Origin: Mycolicibacterium neoaurum ATCC 25795
GTDB lineage: Bacteria; Actinomycetota; Actinomycetes; Mycobacteriales; Mycobacteriaceae
Direction of reading: 5' to 3'
Assembly: GCF_000691525.1 (NCBI RefSeq)
Contig: NZ_JMDW01000001.1
Span: 87,981-151,980 of the forward strand
DNA length: 64,000 bases
Shown here in pieces: positions 16,247 through 25,786 of the stretch. Both the position numbers and the translations under genes were made by a program. Numbering within the stretch: the stretch's first letter is position 1; each line of letters begins with the position of its first letter. The notes below the pieces were generated by a model that was given only the letters and a program-made list of their open reading frames with translations, was not told the DNA's origin and did no database searches.

Positions 16247-17330
16247 TCTTTCGAAGCCGCAGTAGCGATTTGAGTGCCGCCCGGGTGCCGGATTGCGCAC
16301 CCTCGACCGCGGTCGCTTCCTGCTCGGCAGCGGCGATCTCCTCGTCGGTGGGCAACCGCATCGACATCAGCGCCGCGTAGGTGTCGTTGTCGAGTTCGAT
16401 CCGGTTGACGGTGACATGGATGGGGGTGAACCCACCCCCGTGGGCGGGCAGCCGCAGCACCCGGGCGGTCGGTCCGTCGACGAATTCCCGTGCCATGCCC
16501 AGCACGTGGCGTTCGTCGCCGGGGTGCAGGACGGTTTCGCCCTGTTCACCGGCCCGCCAGTCGAAGAAGGGGCACGGTTTGTCCAGCCATTTGAGCAACC
16601 GCCAGTGGTTGAGATCGACGATCGCCCGGTGCACCCCGGGCGCTGCCAGGCCATTGAGAATCCGCTGTGCCAGATCATCGGGACGCACCACCGGACCCTC
16701 GACGACGCTGCGCCAGTTCATCGCTCGGCATATCAATCGCTCGGAGCCGTCGTCCTGCTCCTCGGCGATCGCCCTCGCCACGAAGCCCACGGTGATCGGC
16801 TCACCCCGGAAGTCGGTGACGTTCCAGGTGCTGCACAGCACATGACCGGGCTTGGCCCGGATCACCATGGACAACACCTTCGATTCGTTGGGATTGAGTG
16901 CCCTGGCCGGCAGATCCTCGGCGAAAGCGCGGCCCTGGGTCGCCTCGACGCTGGCGTCCCGGCCCGCGTTGTACAGCGATTCCGCAGTGTCCGTGGCGAT
17001 TCCGGCCGTCAGATCCCACTTGAGCGGCCCCGGCATCGGGCGATCGGGCGGCTCGGCGCCGGGTTCGCCGATCCACAGGTGCACACCGTGGATCACCCCG
17101 TCGGACATGTGCACCACCTCGGTGCGGATCACGCGGTCGTTCTTGGGGGTGATGCTGGTCAGCGCCTGACCGGCGCGCACCGTCTCGCCGATGGCCGATT
17201 GGACGGCCATCAGGTGGGGGTTGCGGCGGAGAAAAGTGCTGATCGGGACGAGATTCTTGGTCCTCGATCCCTGGGCGACGATGGCGGGTTCGTCGCCCAG
17301 AGTCTCCACGAGCAGCCAGTCGTGGTCCAT
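16227..17330 (-). CDS. Rv3651-like sensory-type protein of unknown function
   Basis: A 367-residue soluble protein that resembles M. tuberculosis Rv3651, a protein with GAF/PAS-like folds found only in mycobacteria and relatives. Recognisable stretches are the start DHDWLLVETLGDEPAIVAQG and FVARAIAEEQDDGSERLICRA. No catalytic motif or membrane segment is visible. The ATG at 17330 follows TAAACT by 7 nt, a leaderless start; an upstream start at 17378 adds 16 unconserved-looking residues. Function unknown. Confidence 0.82.
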   Translation of the reverse strand: MDHDWLLVETLGDEPAIVAQGSRTKNLVPISTFLRRNPHLMAVQSAIGETVRAGQALTSITPKNDRVIRTEVVHMSDGVIHGVHLWIGEPGAEPPDRPMPGPLKWDLTAGIATDTAESLYNAGRDASVEATQGRAFAEDLPARALNPNESKVLSMVIRAKPGHVLCSTWNVTDFRGEPITVGFVARAIAEEQDDGSERLICRAMNWRSVVEGPVVRPDDLAQRILNGLAAPGVHRAIVDLNHWRLLKWLDKPCPFFDWRAGEQGETVLHPGDERHVLGMAREFVDGPTARVLRLPAHGGGFTPIHVTVNRIELDNDTYAALMSMRLPTDEEIAAAEQEATAVEGAQSGTRAALKSLLRLRKITGQTD

Positions 17331-17374
17331 GCCCGTGAGTTTAACCGGCACCGGCTCTCCAGCCGGGTGTTTGC

Positions 17375-17545
17375 TCATGCTGCGGAATTCGTCGGATCTT
17401 GCTGCTGGAGCCCGATCTGGGCGGCCATCGCGACTGTCGCTGGCGTCAAAACAAGTTGCAGGGGGCCTGCTGAAAAGGTAATTTCCGACTGCACCCGGTT
17501 CGCCCGGGCTGAAAACGGATCGCGTTGTCCGACCGTTTTGACCAT
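17375..17545 (-). CDS. Possible small ORF, unrecognised
   Basis: A 56-codon frame starting at ATG 17545 in the ~310-nt gap between the helicase and the Rv3651-like gene, same strand as both. The end (LQLVLTPATVAMAAQIGLQQQDPT) could form a helix, and codon third positions are less GC-rich than in neighbours. No ribosome-binding site or clear promoter was found and no family recognised. Otherwise this gap shows nothing beyond the leaderless promoter of the Rv3651-like gene. Confidence 0.25.
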   Translation of the reverse strand: MVKTVGQRDPFSARANRVQSEITFSAGPLQLVLTPATVAMAAQIGLQQQDPTNSAA

Positions 17546-17639
17546 GCGTGAAGTGTGATCGACGTTGCTGGTGGGACCCCGCGGACGAGGGCGAGATGGC
17601 CGACGAGGGGTGGGCCTTCCGGTCGGGGACAATGCGGTG

Positions 17640-19976
17640 TCAGCGTGCCGCCAGCTCGTCGAGCACCACGCGGAGAACGCGGACTGCCCCGGCCTTGTCC
17701 AGTGGATCGTTGCCGTTGCCGCACTTGGGCGATTGCACACAGGACGGACAGCCGGCGGGGCATTCGCAGGCCTCGATGGCTGCGGCCGTCGCTTCCCACC
17801 ACAGGAGCATCTGCCGGTATCCGCGGTCGGCGAATCCAGCGCCGCCGGGATATCCGTCGTAGACGAAGATGGTGGGCAGACCGTCCTCGGGCCCGGATGC
17901 CGTGGATACCCCGCCGATATCGCCGCGATCGCAGCTGGCCACCAGCGGTAACAGCCCGATCGCGGCGTGCTCGGCGGCGTGCAGTGAGCCCGGCACGGCC
18001 AACGGGTCGATCCCGGTGGCGTACAGCGCTTCCGGAGTTATCGTGCACATCACGGCGACGGTCTCCAGTGTCCGGGTAGGCATGTCCAGTTCGATGAAGT
18101 CGATGACCTCACCGTCGAGCCTGCGGCGCAGATATCCGGTGACGGTGTTGGATACCGAGACCGGCACGACGCCGACGGTCACCGGACCCACCGTGCGGCG
18201 CTCACCGGTCCCGGTGACCGCGATATCGGTGACTTCCCTTGCAGCCGTGGTGTATCCGGGGTCCTCGGCGTGCACGATCGCGATACCGTCCTCGAAGTCC
18301 AGGGTGTCCACGACGTAGCTCTCACCCTGGTGCAGATACACCGCCCCCGGATGCACCGAGGCCGGCGCCTGACCGGTGCCGGTGGTGCCAAGGATCCGGC
18401 CGGTCCCGGACTCCAGGATCGCGATCTGTCCACCCGAGGCGCCGCGGATATCGACCGCCGGATGCGGGTCGATCTCGGGCGCGGGGAACCAGCCGGTGGG
18501 ACGCCGACGCAACAATCCGTCGTCGACCAGGGTGCGCGCGACCTCTTCGGCATCCCAGGTCCGCACCTCGGCGTCGGTCAACGGCAGTTCGGTCGCCGCG
18601 CACAACAGCTGCGGACCCAGCACATACGGATTGCCGGGGTCGATCACGACCTTCTCGATCGGCCGGGCCAGCAGGGCGCGCGGATGGTGCACCAGATAGG
18701 TGTCCAGCGGATCGTCGCGGGCGATCAGCACGATCAGTGCGCTCTGCCCGCGTCGGCCGGACCGACCCGCCTGCTGCCAGAAGGAGGTGACGGTGCCGGG
18801 GAAGCCGGCCAGTACGACCGCATCCAACCCGGCGATGTCCACGCCGAGTTCGAGGGCGTTGGTGGTGGCCACCCCGCGCAGTTCGCCCTCGCTGAGGGCG
18901 TGTTCCAGCGCGCGGCGGTCCTCGGCGAGGTAACCGGCCCGGTAGGAGGCGACCCGGCCGGCGAGATCGGGGGCGATCTCCTCCAGCCGGGCCGACGCCG
19001 CCAGCGCGGTCAGTTCGGCCCCACGTCGCGACCGCACGAAGGTCAGGGTGCGGGCCCCCTCGGCGATCAGGTCGGCCATCACGCGTGCGGATTCCGCACC
19101 GGCCGACCGCCGCACCGGGGCGCCGTTCTCCCCGACCAGGTCCTCCAGCAGTGCAGGCTCCCACAGCGCGACCGTCCGCCCACCGTGCGGGGAGCCGTCC
19201 TCGGTCACCGCCGTGACCGTCTCACCGATCAACTGGGCGGCGGTCTCGGCGGGCGCCGCGGTGGTGGCGCTGGCGAAGATGACCGTCGGCGACCCGGAGT
19301 ACCGCGCGCACAGCCGCAGCAGCCTGCGCAGCACCAACGCCACGTTGGAGCCGAAAATGCCGCGGTAGTAATGGCATTCGTCGACGACGATGTACTTGAG
19401 GTGGCGCAGGAAGACCGCCCAGCGGGCGTGGTTGCGCAACAACGACAGGTGGATCATGTCCGGGTTGGAGAAGATCCAGCGGGACCGCTCACGGGCGAAG
19501 CGGCGCATATCGGTGCCTGCGTCACCGTCGTAGGCGCACGGCCCGACATCGCGCAGGCCGGGGACCTCCTCGCACAGGCCGTGCGCGGCGCGCAGCTGAT
19601 CGTGTCCGAGCGCCTTGGTGGGGGACAGGTACAGCGCGCGGGCCAACGGGTCCTCGGCCAGCGTGGTCAGGATCGGCAGCTGGTAGGCCAGCGACTTCCC
19701 CGAGGCCGTGCCGGTGGACAACACCACGTGCCGACCGGCGCGGGCCAGTTCGGCCGCCGCCACCTGATGAGACCAGGGGGTATGGACCCCGCGCGCGGTG
19801 AAGGCGGCCACCACGTCGGGTTCGGCCCACGCCGGCCACGGCAGGCTCGCGCCGCGGCGGGGTGGGATGTCTTCGACATGACGGATCGGATGCTCGTCGG
19901 CCGGAGTGCCCCGCACCGCGCAGGACAGCAGGTCACGACCGAAATCGGACCCGGTATTCGGCCCTGACCCAGACAC
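17640..19976 (-). CDS. DEAD/DEAH-box helicase with DUF1998 domain, MrfA-like (Rv3649-like)
   Basis: A 778-residue superfamily 2 helicase. Motif I is STGTASGKSLAYQLP, motif II DECHYY, motif III FASATTA, motif VI QQAGRSGRRGQ. The C-terminal DUF1998 region carries four Cys (CECPAGCPSCVQSPKCG), the zinc site of the B. subtilis MrfA/Hrq1-related family, which repairs DNA cross-links and mitomycin adducts. That role is inferred from family. The GTG at 19976 has GGGAG at close spacing; an ATG at 20003 is an alternative. The longer frame opening at 20267 crosses the cspA promoter and is rejected. Confidence 0.9.
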   Translation of the reverse strand: MSGSGPNTGSDFGRDLLSCAVRGTPADEHPIRHVEDIPPRRGASLPWPAWAEPDVVAAFTARGVHTPWSHQVAAAELARAGRHVVLSTGTASGKSLAYQLPILTTLAEDPLARALYLSPTKALGHDQLRAAHGLCEEVPGLRDVGPCAYDGDAGTDMRRFARERSRWIFSNPDMIHLSLLRNHARWAVFLRHLKYIVVDECHYYRGIFGSNVALVLRRLLRLCARYSGSPTVIFASATTAAPAETAAQLIGETVTAVTEDGSPHGGRTVALWEPALLEDLVGENGAPVRRSAGAESARVMADLIAEGARTLTFVRSRRGAELTALAASARLEEIAPDLAGRVASYRAGYLAEDRRALEHALSEGELRGVATTNALELGVDIAGLDAVVLAGFPGTVTSFWQQAGRSGRRGQSALIVLIARDDPLDTYLVHHPRALLARPIEKVVIDPGNPYVLGPQLLCAATELPLTDAEVRTWDAEEVARTLVDDGLLRRRPTGWFPAPEIDPHPAVDIRGASGGQIAILESGTGRILGTTGTGQAPASVHPGAVYLHQGESYVVDTLDFEDGIAIVHAEDPGYTTAAREVTDIAVTGTGERRTVGPVTVGVVPVSVSNTVTGYLRRRLDGEVIDFIELDMPTRTLETVAVMCTITPEALYATGIDPLAVPGSLHAAEHAAIGLLPLVASCDRGDIGGVSTASGPEDGLPTIFVYDGYPGGAGFADRGYRQMLLWWEATAAAIEACECPAGCPSCVQSPKCGNGNDPLDKAGAVRVLRVVLDELAAR

Positions 19977-20260
19977 AACGCTCCCTTCGCTGTTCACCAG
20001 CATGTATCCCCAGGTGAATTGTTGACTACTTGATCGTGCCGAGACTGTCGCTGGCGCGTTGAACGTGGTTGACTGAACGTGGTCGCAGCTTCTGTGTTCG
20101 TGTTTTTGCACCCGCAGGATCGTCGTTGCGATCGCGGTTCCTGCGAGGGTTGTAGGTCGGGTCGAGTTCCGACGACACACGCGTTGGTAAGCGGTCGGAA
20201 CGGGCCCGGTACACCGGACGTCGGTGAACCGCACCCGGTAAGAGAAGGAAAGTACGAAAG

Positions 20261-20464
20261 ATGCCACAGGGAACTGTGAAGTGGTTCAACGCGGAGAAGG
20301 GCTTCGGCTTCATCGCCCCCGAGGACGGCTCCGCTGACGTTTTTGTCCACTACACGGAGATCCAGGGGTCGGGCTTCCGCACCCTGGAGGAGAACCAGAA
20401 GGTTGAGTTCGAGGTCGGCCAGAGCCCCAAGGGCCCCCAGGCGACCGGCGTCCGCGCCGTCTGA
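20261..20464 (+). CDS. cspA: Cold-shock protein
   Basis: A 67-residue single OB-fold RNA/DNA chaperone. RNP-1 is KGFGFI and RNP-2 VFVHY; the start [18 protein letters not shown] is typical of the family. AAGGAAAG lies 11 nt before the ATG. The 284 nt back to the divergent helicase start hold no gene and probably include promoter and a long 5' leader, as in other csp genes, though no specific element was identified. A strong terminator follows. Ortholog of Rv3648c. Confidence 0.97.
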   Translation: MPQGTVKWFNAEKGFGFIAPEDGSADVFVHYTEIQGSGFRTLEENQKVEFEVGQSPKGPQATGVRAV

Positions 20465-20482
20465 GCCAACGCAACACCGAAG

Positions 20483-20510
20483 ACACCCCCGGCCGTGCCG
20501 GGGGTGTTTT
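20483..20510 (+). terminator. Intrinsic terminator of cspA
   Basis: Perfect 11-bp stem (ACACCCCCGGC at 20483-20493 with 20497-20507), 3-nt loop and a T4 tract, 18 nt after the cspA stop. Confidence 0.9.
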
Positions 20511-20569
20511 CGTATCCGGCGCCGTGCCATTGCCCCGTCGCCTGGGCCTCCACCGATAGTGTCGAACAT

Positions 20570-21151
20570 GTGAGCCAACTGTCCTTCTTCTCGGCGGAGT
20601 CGGTGCCCCCGACCATCGCCGACCTGACCGGCCTGCTGGCCGCCCAGGGACAGGTGGTCTCCGTCGGTGGGCAGGCGCGGCTGTCGGTGGTGGTCGACCG
20701 GGCCTGGCGGGCCCAGGGTCTTGCCGAGATGATCGCCGAGACCGGGCTGACCCCCGAGCTGACCCGCACCGACGAGGACAACCCGCTGGTGCGCACCGCG
20801 CTGGACTCCCGCGTCGTCGATATCGCCGGCGCCTGGACGCGCGGCGCGGTCAAGACCGTGCCGGGCAGTTGGCTGCCCGGCCCGCGCGCGCTGCGTGCCT
20901 GGACGCTGGCCGCCGGTGTTCCCGAGGCCGATGACCGGTACTTGCTGGGATTGGACCCGCATGCACCGGACACCCACGCCACGCTGGCATCGGCGCTGAT
21001 GCGGGTGGGAATCGCGCCCACTCTGATCGGTACCCGCGGATCGCGACCGGCGTTGCGGGTGAGCGGTCGACGACGGCTGTCGCGCCTGGTGGAGAACGTC
21101 GGGGAACCCCCCGGTGATACCGAAGCGTTTGCACATTGGCCGCGAATATGA
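20570..21151 (+). CDS. Conserved actinobacterial protein of unknown function (Rv3647c-like)
   Basis: A 193-residue soluble protein beginning VSQLSFFSAESVPPTIADL. No enzymatic motif, signal or membrane helix is evident; the C-terminal ~40 residues are basic (GTRGSRPALRVSGRRRLSRL), which would allow nucleic-acid contact, an inference only. The GTG at 20570 is 7 nt after TAGTGT, so it is probably leaderless; the frame opening at 20495 starts within the cspA terminator and was rejected. Its place before topA is conserved in mycobacteria. Confidence 0.82.
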   Translation: MSQLSFFSAESVPPTIADLTGLLAAQGQVVSVGGQARLSVVVDRAWRAQGLAEMIAETGLTPELTRTDEDNPLVRTALDSRVVDIAGAWTRGAVKTVPGSWLPGPRALRAWTLAAGVPEADDRYLLGLDPHAPDTHATLASALMRVGIAPTLIGTRGSRPALRVSGRRRLSRLVENVGEPPGDTEAFAHWPRI

Positions 21152-21262
21152 GGCCATCCGGCGGGCGAGCCAGTTTGCACAAGCCCGTCCTGGATGCGAA
21201 ATTGTCAGTTGCCTGGGGTGACACATACCGCCGGGCAACACAGAAGTGGAGAGTAGAAGAAG

Positions 21263-24109
21263 GTGGCTGACGACGACCGGAGCCGGGGAGGCACCGGTAC
21301 AGTTCGGCGGCTCGTGATTGTCGAGTCGCCGACCAAAGCGCGCAAGATCGCCGGCTATCTGGGCTCCAATTACATAGTCGAATCCTCCCGCGGCCACATC
21401 AGGGACCTGCCGCGCGCAGCCGCCGATGTCCCGGCCAAGTACAAGTCCGAGCCGTGGGCGCGGCTCGGGGTGAACGTCGACGCCGACTTCGAACCCCTCT
21501 ACATCGTGAGTCCCGACAAGAAGAGCACGGTCACCGAGCTCAAGGAACTCCTCAAGGATGTCGACGAGCTCTACCTCGCCACCGACGGTGACCGCGAGGG
21601 TGAGGCCATCGCCTGGCACCTGCTGGAGACGCTGAAACCCCGCGTCCCTGTCAAGCGGATGGTCTTCCACGAGATCACCGAGCCCGCCATCCGGGCTGCC
21701 GCCGAAAGCCCACGTGACCTGGACATCGACCTTGTCGACGCGCAGGAGACCCGCCGCATCCTCGATCGCCTCTACGGCTACGAGGTGTCCCCGGTGCTGT
21801 GGAAGAAGGTTGCCCCCAAGCTTTCGGCGGGCCGGGTGCAATCAGTGGCGACCCGCATCATCGTGCAGCGCGAGCGCGAGCGCATGGCGTTCCGCAGCGC
21901 CGGCTACTGGGATGTCAGCGCCGAGCTGGACGCGTCGGTCTCCGATCCGGCCGCCTCGCCGCCGCGGTTCACCGCCCGACTCAACACCGTCGACGGCCGC
22001 CGGGTCGCCGCCGGCCGCGATTTCGACTCCCTCGGTGCGGTCAAGAAGCCCGACGAGGTGCTCGTCCTCGACGAGGCGGGCGCGACCAGCCTGGCCAACG
22101 GCCTGCGCGGCGCGCAGCTTGCGGTGTCCTCGGTGGAGCAGAAGCCCTACACCCGTAAGCCCTATGCACCGTTCATGACCTCGACGCTGCAGCAGGAGGC
22201 CGGCCGGAAACTCCGGTTCTCCTCGGAGCGCACCATGAGCATCGCGCAGCGGTTGTACGAGAACGGCTACATCACCTACATGCGTACCGACTCCACGACG
22301 CTGTCGGAGTCGGCGATCAACGCCGCGCGTAACCAGGCCCGTGACCTCTACGGCGCGGAGTACGTGCATCCCACGCCGCGGCAGTACACCCGCAAGGTCA
22401 AGAACGCGCAGGAGGCGCACGAGGCGATCCGCCCGTCCGGTGACGTTTTCCAGACCCCCGGCCAGCTGCACAGCGCGCTGGAGGCCGACGAGTTCCGGCT
22501 CTACGAGCTGATCTGGCAGCGCACCGTGGCATCGCAGATGGCCGACGCCCGCGGCACCACATTGTCCCTGCGCATCTCGGGTCAGGCCGCGGGCGGCGAA
22601 CAGGTCGTCTTCAACGCGTCCGGTCGCACCATCACCTTCCCCGGCTTCCTGAAGGCCTATGTCGAGAGCATCGACGAGCAGGCCGGCGGTGAATCCGACG
22701 ACGCCGAGAGCAGGCTGCCCAACCTGACCCAGGGGCAGCGCGTGGATGCCGCGGACCTGACCGCCGACGGGCACACCACCAGCCCGCCCGCGCGCTATAC
22801 CGAGGCCTCGCTGATCAAGGCGCTCGAAGAACTCGGTATCGGTCGCCCATCGACGTACTCGTCGATCATCAAGACCATCCAGGACCGCGGTTACGTGCAC
22901 AAGAAGGGCAGCGCCCTGGTGCCGTCCTGGGTCGCGTTCGCGGTGATCGGCCTGTTGGAACAGCATTTCGGCAGGCTGGTGGATTACGACTTCACCGCCG
23001 CGATGGAGGACGAGCTCGACGCGATCGCCTCGGGCAACGAGCGACGCACCAACTGGCTCAACAACTTCTACTTCGGTGGCGAGCATGGCGTGGACGGCTC
23101 GATCGCGCGGGCCGGCGGGCTCAAGCAGTTGGTCGGCGGCAATCTCGAGGAGATCGACGCGCGACTGGTCAACTCCATCAAGCTCTTCGACGATGACCAG
23201 GGTCGCGCCATCAACGTGCGCGTCGGGCGTAACGGTCCCTACCTGGAGCGGATGATCGAAGATCCGGACAACCCGGGTGAACTCAAGCCCCAGCGCGCGA
23301 ATCTCAAGGACGAGCTCACACCCGACGAACTGACCCTCGAGCTCGCCGAAAAGGCTTTCGCGACACCGCAAGAGGGACGGTCGCTCGGTATCGATCCGGA
23401 AACCGGACACGAGATCGTGGCCAAGGACGGACGTTTCGGGCCCTATGTCACGGAGGTGTTGCCCGAGCCCGAGGATCCCGATGATGGCAGCGCGGGCTCA
23501 CCGGCCAAGAAGGGTAAGAAGCCGACCGGACCCAAGCCCCGCACCGGCTCGCTGCTGCGCTCCATGGATCTGGAGACGGTGACCCTCGACGACGCCCTCA
23601 AACTGCTCTCGTTGCCCCGCGTGGTCGGTGTCGACCCCGCCAACGGCGAGGAGATCACCGCGCAGAACGGCCGTTACGGGCCATATCTCAAGCGCGGCAC
23701 CGATTCTCGTTCGCTCGCGACCGAAGAGCAGATGTTCACCATCACCCTCGACGAGGCGCTCAAGATCTACGCCGAACCCAAGCGGCGCGGCCGTCAGGGC
23801 GCGGCCACCCCGCCGCTGCGGGAGCTGGGCAATGACGCCGCATCGGGTAAGCCGATGGTCATCAAGGATGGCCGATTCGGACCGTACGTCACCGATGGGG
23901 AGACCAACGCCAGCCTGCGCAAGGGTGACGATGTCCTTTCGATCACCGACGAACGCGCCTCGGAGTTGCTGGCCGACCGGCGTGCTCGTGGTCCGGTGAA
24001 GAAGGCCACCAAGAAGGCCGCGGCCAAGAAGACGGCGGCCAAGAAGACGACCGCGAAGAAGGCCCCGGCCAAGAAGGCCCCGGCCAAGAAGGCCGCCAAG
24101 AAGGGCTGA
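21263..24109 (+). CDS. topA: DNA topoisomerase I (type IA)
   Basis: Relaxes negative supercoils. The 948 residues show the TOPRIM domain ([17 protein letters not shown] at ~18, ATDGDREGE at 107-115) and the active-site Tyr339 in YITYMRTDS. Mycobacterial TopoI lacks the zinc fingers of E. coli; instead it has repeated C-terminal domains, seen here as four FGPY/YGPY-type repeats after ~700. It ends in a Lys/Ala/Pro-rich tail ([17 protein letters not shown] onward, encoded at ~23994-24105) that assists DNA binding and processivity. The tail DNA is a run of AAGAAGGCC-type repeats. GTG start with an A/G-rich upstream region. Ortholog of Rv3646c. Confidence 0.98.
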   Translation: MADDDRSRGGTGTVRRLVIVESPTKARKIAGYLGSNYIVESSRGHIRDLPRAAADVPAKYKSEPWARLGVNVDADFEPLYIVSPDKKSTVTELKELLKDVDELYLATDGDREGEAIAWHLLETLKPRVPVKRMVFHEITEPAIRAAAESPRDLDIDLVDAQETRRILDRLYGYEVSPVLWKKVAPKLSAGRVQSVATRIIVQRERERMAFRSAGYWDVSAELDASVSDPAASPPRFTARLNTVDGRRVAAGRDFDSLGAVKKPDEVLVLDEAGATSLANGLRGAQLAVSSVEQKPYTRKPYAPFMTSTLQQEAGRKLRFSSERTMSIAQRLYENGYITYMRTDSTTLSESAINAARNQARDLYGAEYVHPTPRQYTRKVKNAQEAHEAIRPSGDVFQTPGQLHSALEADEFRLYELIWQRTVASQMADARGTTLSLRISGQAAGGEQVVFNASGRTITFPGFLKAYVESIDEQAGGESDDAESRLPNLTQGQRVDAADLTADGHTTSPPARYTEASLIKALEELGIGRPSTYSSIIKTIQDRGYVHKKGSALVPSWVAFAVIGLLEQHFGRLVDYDFTAAMEDELDAIASGNERRTNWLNNFYFGGEHGVDGSIARAGGLKQLVGGNLEEIDARLVNSIKLFDDDQGRAINVRVGRNGPYLERMIEDPDNPGELKPQRANLKDELTPDELTLELAEKAFATPQEGRSLGIDPETGHEIVAKDGRFGPYVTEVLPEPEDPDDGSAGSPAKKGKKPTGPKPRTGSLLRSMDLETVTLDDALKLLSLPRVVGVDPANGEEITAQNGRYGPYLKRGTDSRSLATEEQMFTITLDEALKIYAEPKRRGRQGAATPPLRELGNDAASGKPMVIKDGRFGPYVTDGETNASLRKGDDVLSITDERASELLADRRARGPVKKATKKAAAKKTAAKKTTAKKAPAKKAPAKKAAKKG

Positions 24110-24119
24110 CCGGAACGCT

Positions 24120-25706
24120 TCAGGAGCTCGGCTCGGGCTGCGGAGCGTGGGCGATGGCGCGCACCGCGGGCCTGGCCAGCTGGGTGGGCGCCGACCGGCC
24201 CCGCAGTTCGACGATCTCGCCGACGTCCCAGGCCAGTGCTTCGGCATCGACAGCGCTGCTGACTGCGTTCGCCGAGGCCAGCACGTGGCCCTCCTCGAGC
24301 TTGGCCAGTTCGGTGAGTCGAGCGGCCTCGTTGACCGGGTCTCCGATGACGGTGTACTCGAAGCGGGCCTGCGCACCGATGTGCCCGGCGATTGCCCGCC
24401 CCGCCGACACCCCGATCCCGAACTCGGTCTGGCCCAATACGTTGATCAGCTCGTCGTGCAGTTCGCGGGAGGCCGCCAGCGCCGCGCCGGAGGCGTCCGG
24501 ATGCTCGATGGGCGCGCCGAAGATCGCCAGTGCGGCATCCCCCTGGAACTTGTTGACGAAGCCACCGTGCTTGTTCACGGTGTCCACGATGACCCGGAAG
24601 AACTCGTTGAGCAGGTTGACGACCTCGGCGGCCGGGATCGTGGAGGCCAGTCGTGTCGAACCGACCAGATCGACGAAAAGCACTGCCACATCGCGTTCCT
24701 GGCCGCCCAACTCGGTACCGCGCTCCAAGGCCCGACGGGCCACATCCTCGCCGACATACCGGCCGAACAGGTCGCGCAGACGCTGCCGTTCGGCCAGATC
24801 GCGGACCATGTCGTTGAAGCCGGCCTGTAGCAGGCCCAGTTCGCTGGCGTCGTAGATCTGCATGTGCGCGTTGTAATTTCCGCGCTGCACCTCGCCGAGC
24901 GCCCAGCGCAGCTGGCGCAGCGGATCGGCGATCGACATGGACACCAGCACGGTGCCGACCAGACCGATGAGCAGCGCGGCGATGGCCAGCAACAGGATCG
25001 GGGTGGCCAGTTTGTCCGCGGGCGCCTTCAGCACCTCGAACTTGCTGGCCACCACCGCCAGCACGATCGTGAGGATGGGCACGCCGGTGGACAGCACCCA
25101 GGTGAGCACCTGGCGCAGGATCACCCCGGGTGCGCGGAAGTTCTCCGGCACCCCGGTGCGCAGCGCGGCCACCGCGACCGGGCGCAGCACCCGCTCGGAT
25201 TGCAGGTAGCCGATGATGGCCACCGTCGTGGCGCCCAACGCCGAGGCCACCGCGACCACCGGCGCCGACCGGCTGGCCACCGGCCAGCTCGCCACGATGA
25301 ACACGACCGAGCCCAACAGCCAGTTGGTGACGTTGATGACCGAGCGGTAGAACGGCATCTTCAGCGCGCGTGCGCGGGCAACCTCGCTGATGGGGGCCAC
25401 ATCGCCCATCAGGGTGTCCCGGCGTTGCCAGCGGATCACCGGTAGCAGCAACCGCAACGTCACGTAGGCCGCGATGCTGAACGACACGAACAAGAAGCCG
25501 AGGAACACGGTCAGGTTGAAGGTGGGCAGCTCCTGGAGCTGCACCCGATCCTCCGGGGGCAGCGCATAACGCAGGAACCCCAGCACCATCAGCGCGCCGA
25601 TGATGTCGGCCTGGACCATGCCCAGCAGGAACACCGGCCAGGGGGTACGTGCCACCCATCGCACGAACGCACTGATGCGCCCGATCGGTATGGCCTCCGC
25701 ACTCAC
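24120..25706 (-). CDS. Membrane class III adenylate/guanylate cyclase with HAMP domain (Rv3645-like)
   Basis: A 528-residue protein with six predicted membrane helices in the first ~260 residues, a HAMP linker (DPLRQLRWALGEVQRGNYNAHM) and a C-terminal cyclase catalytic domain. Metal and catalytic positions are visible in LFVDLVGSTRLA and KFQGDAALAIFGAP, with IGDPVNEAARL near the end. It matches Rv3645, a major cAMP producer in M. tuberculosis. It may therefore supply the ligand for the Crp encoded earlier in this window. Convergent with topA, 10-nt gap. Confidence 0.93.
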   Translation of the reverse strand: MSAEAIPIGRISAFVRWVARTPWPVFLLGMVQADIIGALMVLGFLRYALPPEDRVQLQELPTFNLTVFLGFLFVSFSIAAYVTLRLLLPVIRWQRRDTLMGDVAPISEVARARALKMPFYRSVINVTNWLLGSVVFIVASWPVASRSAPVVAVASALGATTVAIIGYLQSERVLRPVAVAALRTGVPENFRAPGVILRQVLTWVLSTGVPILTIVLAVVASKFEVLKAPADKLATPILLLAIAALLIGLVGTVLVSMSIADPLRQLRWALGEVQRGNYNAHMQIYDASELGLLQAGFNDMVRDLAERQRLRDLFGRYVGEDVARRALERGTELGGQERDVAVLFVDLVGSTRLASTIPAAEVVNLLNEFFRVIVDTVNKHGGFVNKFQGDAALAIFGAPIEHPDASGAALAASRELHDELINVLGQTEFGIGVSAGRAIAGHIGAQARFEYTVIGDPVNEAARLTELAKLEEGHVLASANAVSSAVDAEALAWDVGEIVELRGRSAPTQLARPAVRAIAHAPQPEPSS

Positions 25707-25786
25707 CCGTTTACCGTATCGGTCGGTTGCGACCTCTGGCGCCGCTGTCGCCGTGTCGTGTCCTGGGGTGGCACTAGGGTGCAGAT

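Noticed and set aside
19977..20267. N-terminal extension of the helicase to 20267
   Set aside because: Would be antisense to the cspA start and its promoter region, and has no family resemblance.
23994..24105. Tandem AAGAAGGCC-type repeats as a separate repeat element
   Set aside because: They encode the known Lys/Ala-rich tail of mycobacterial topoisomerase I.
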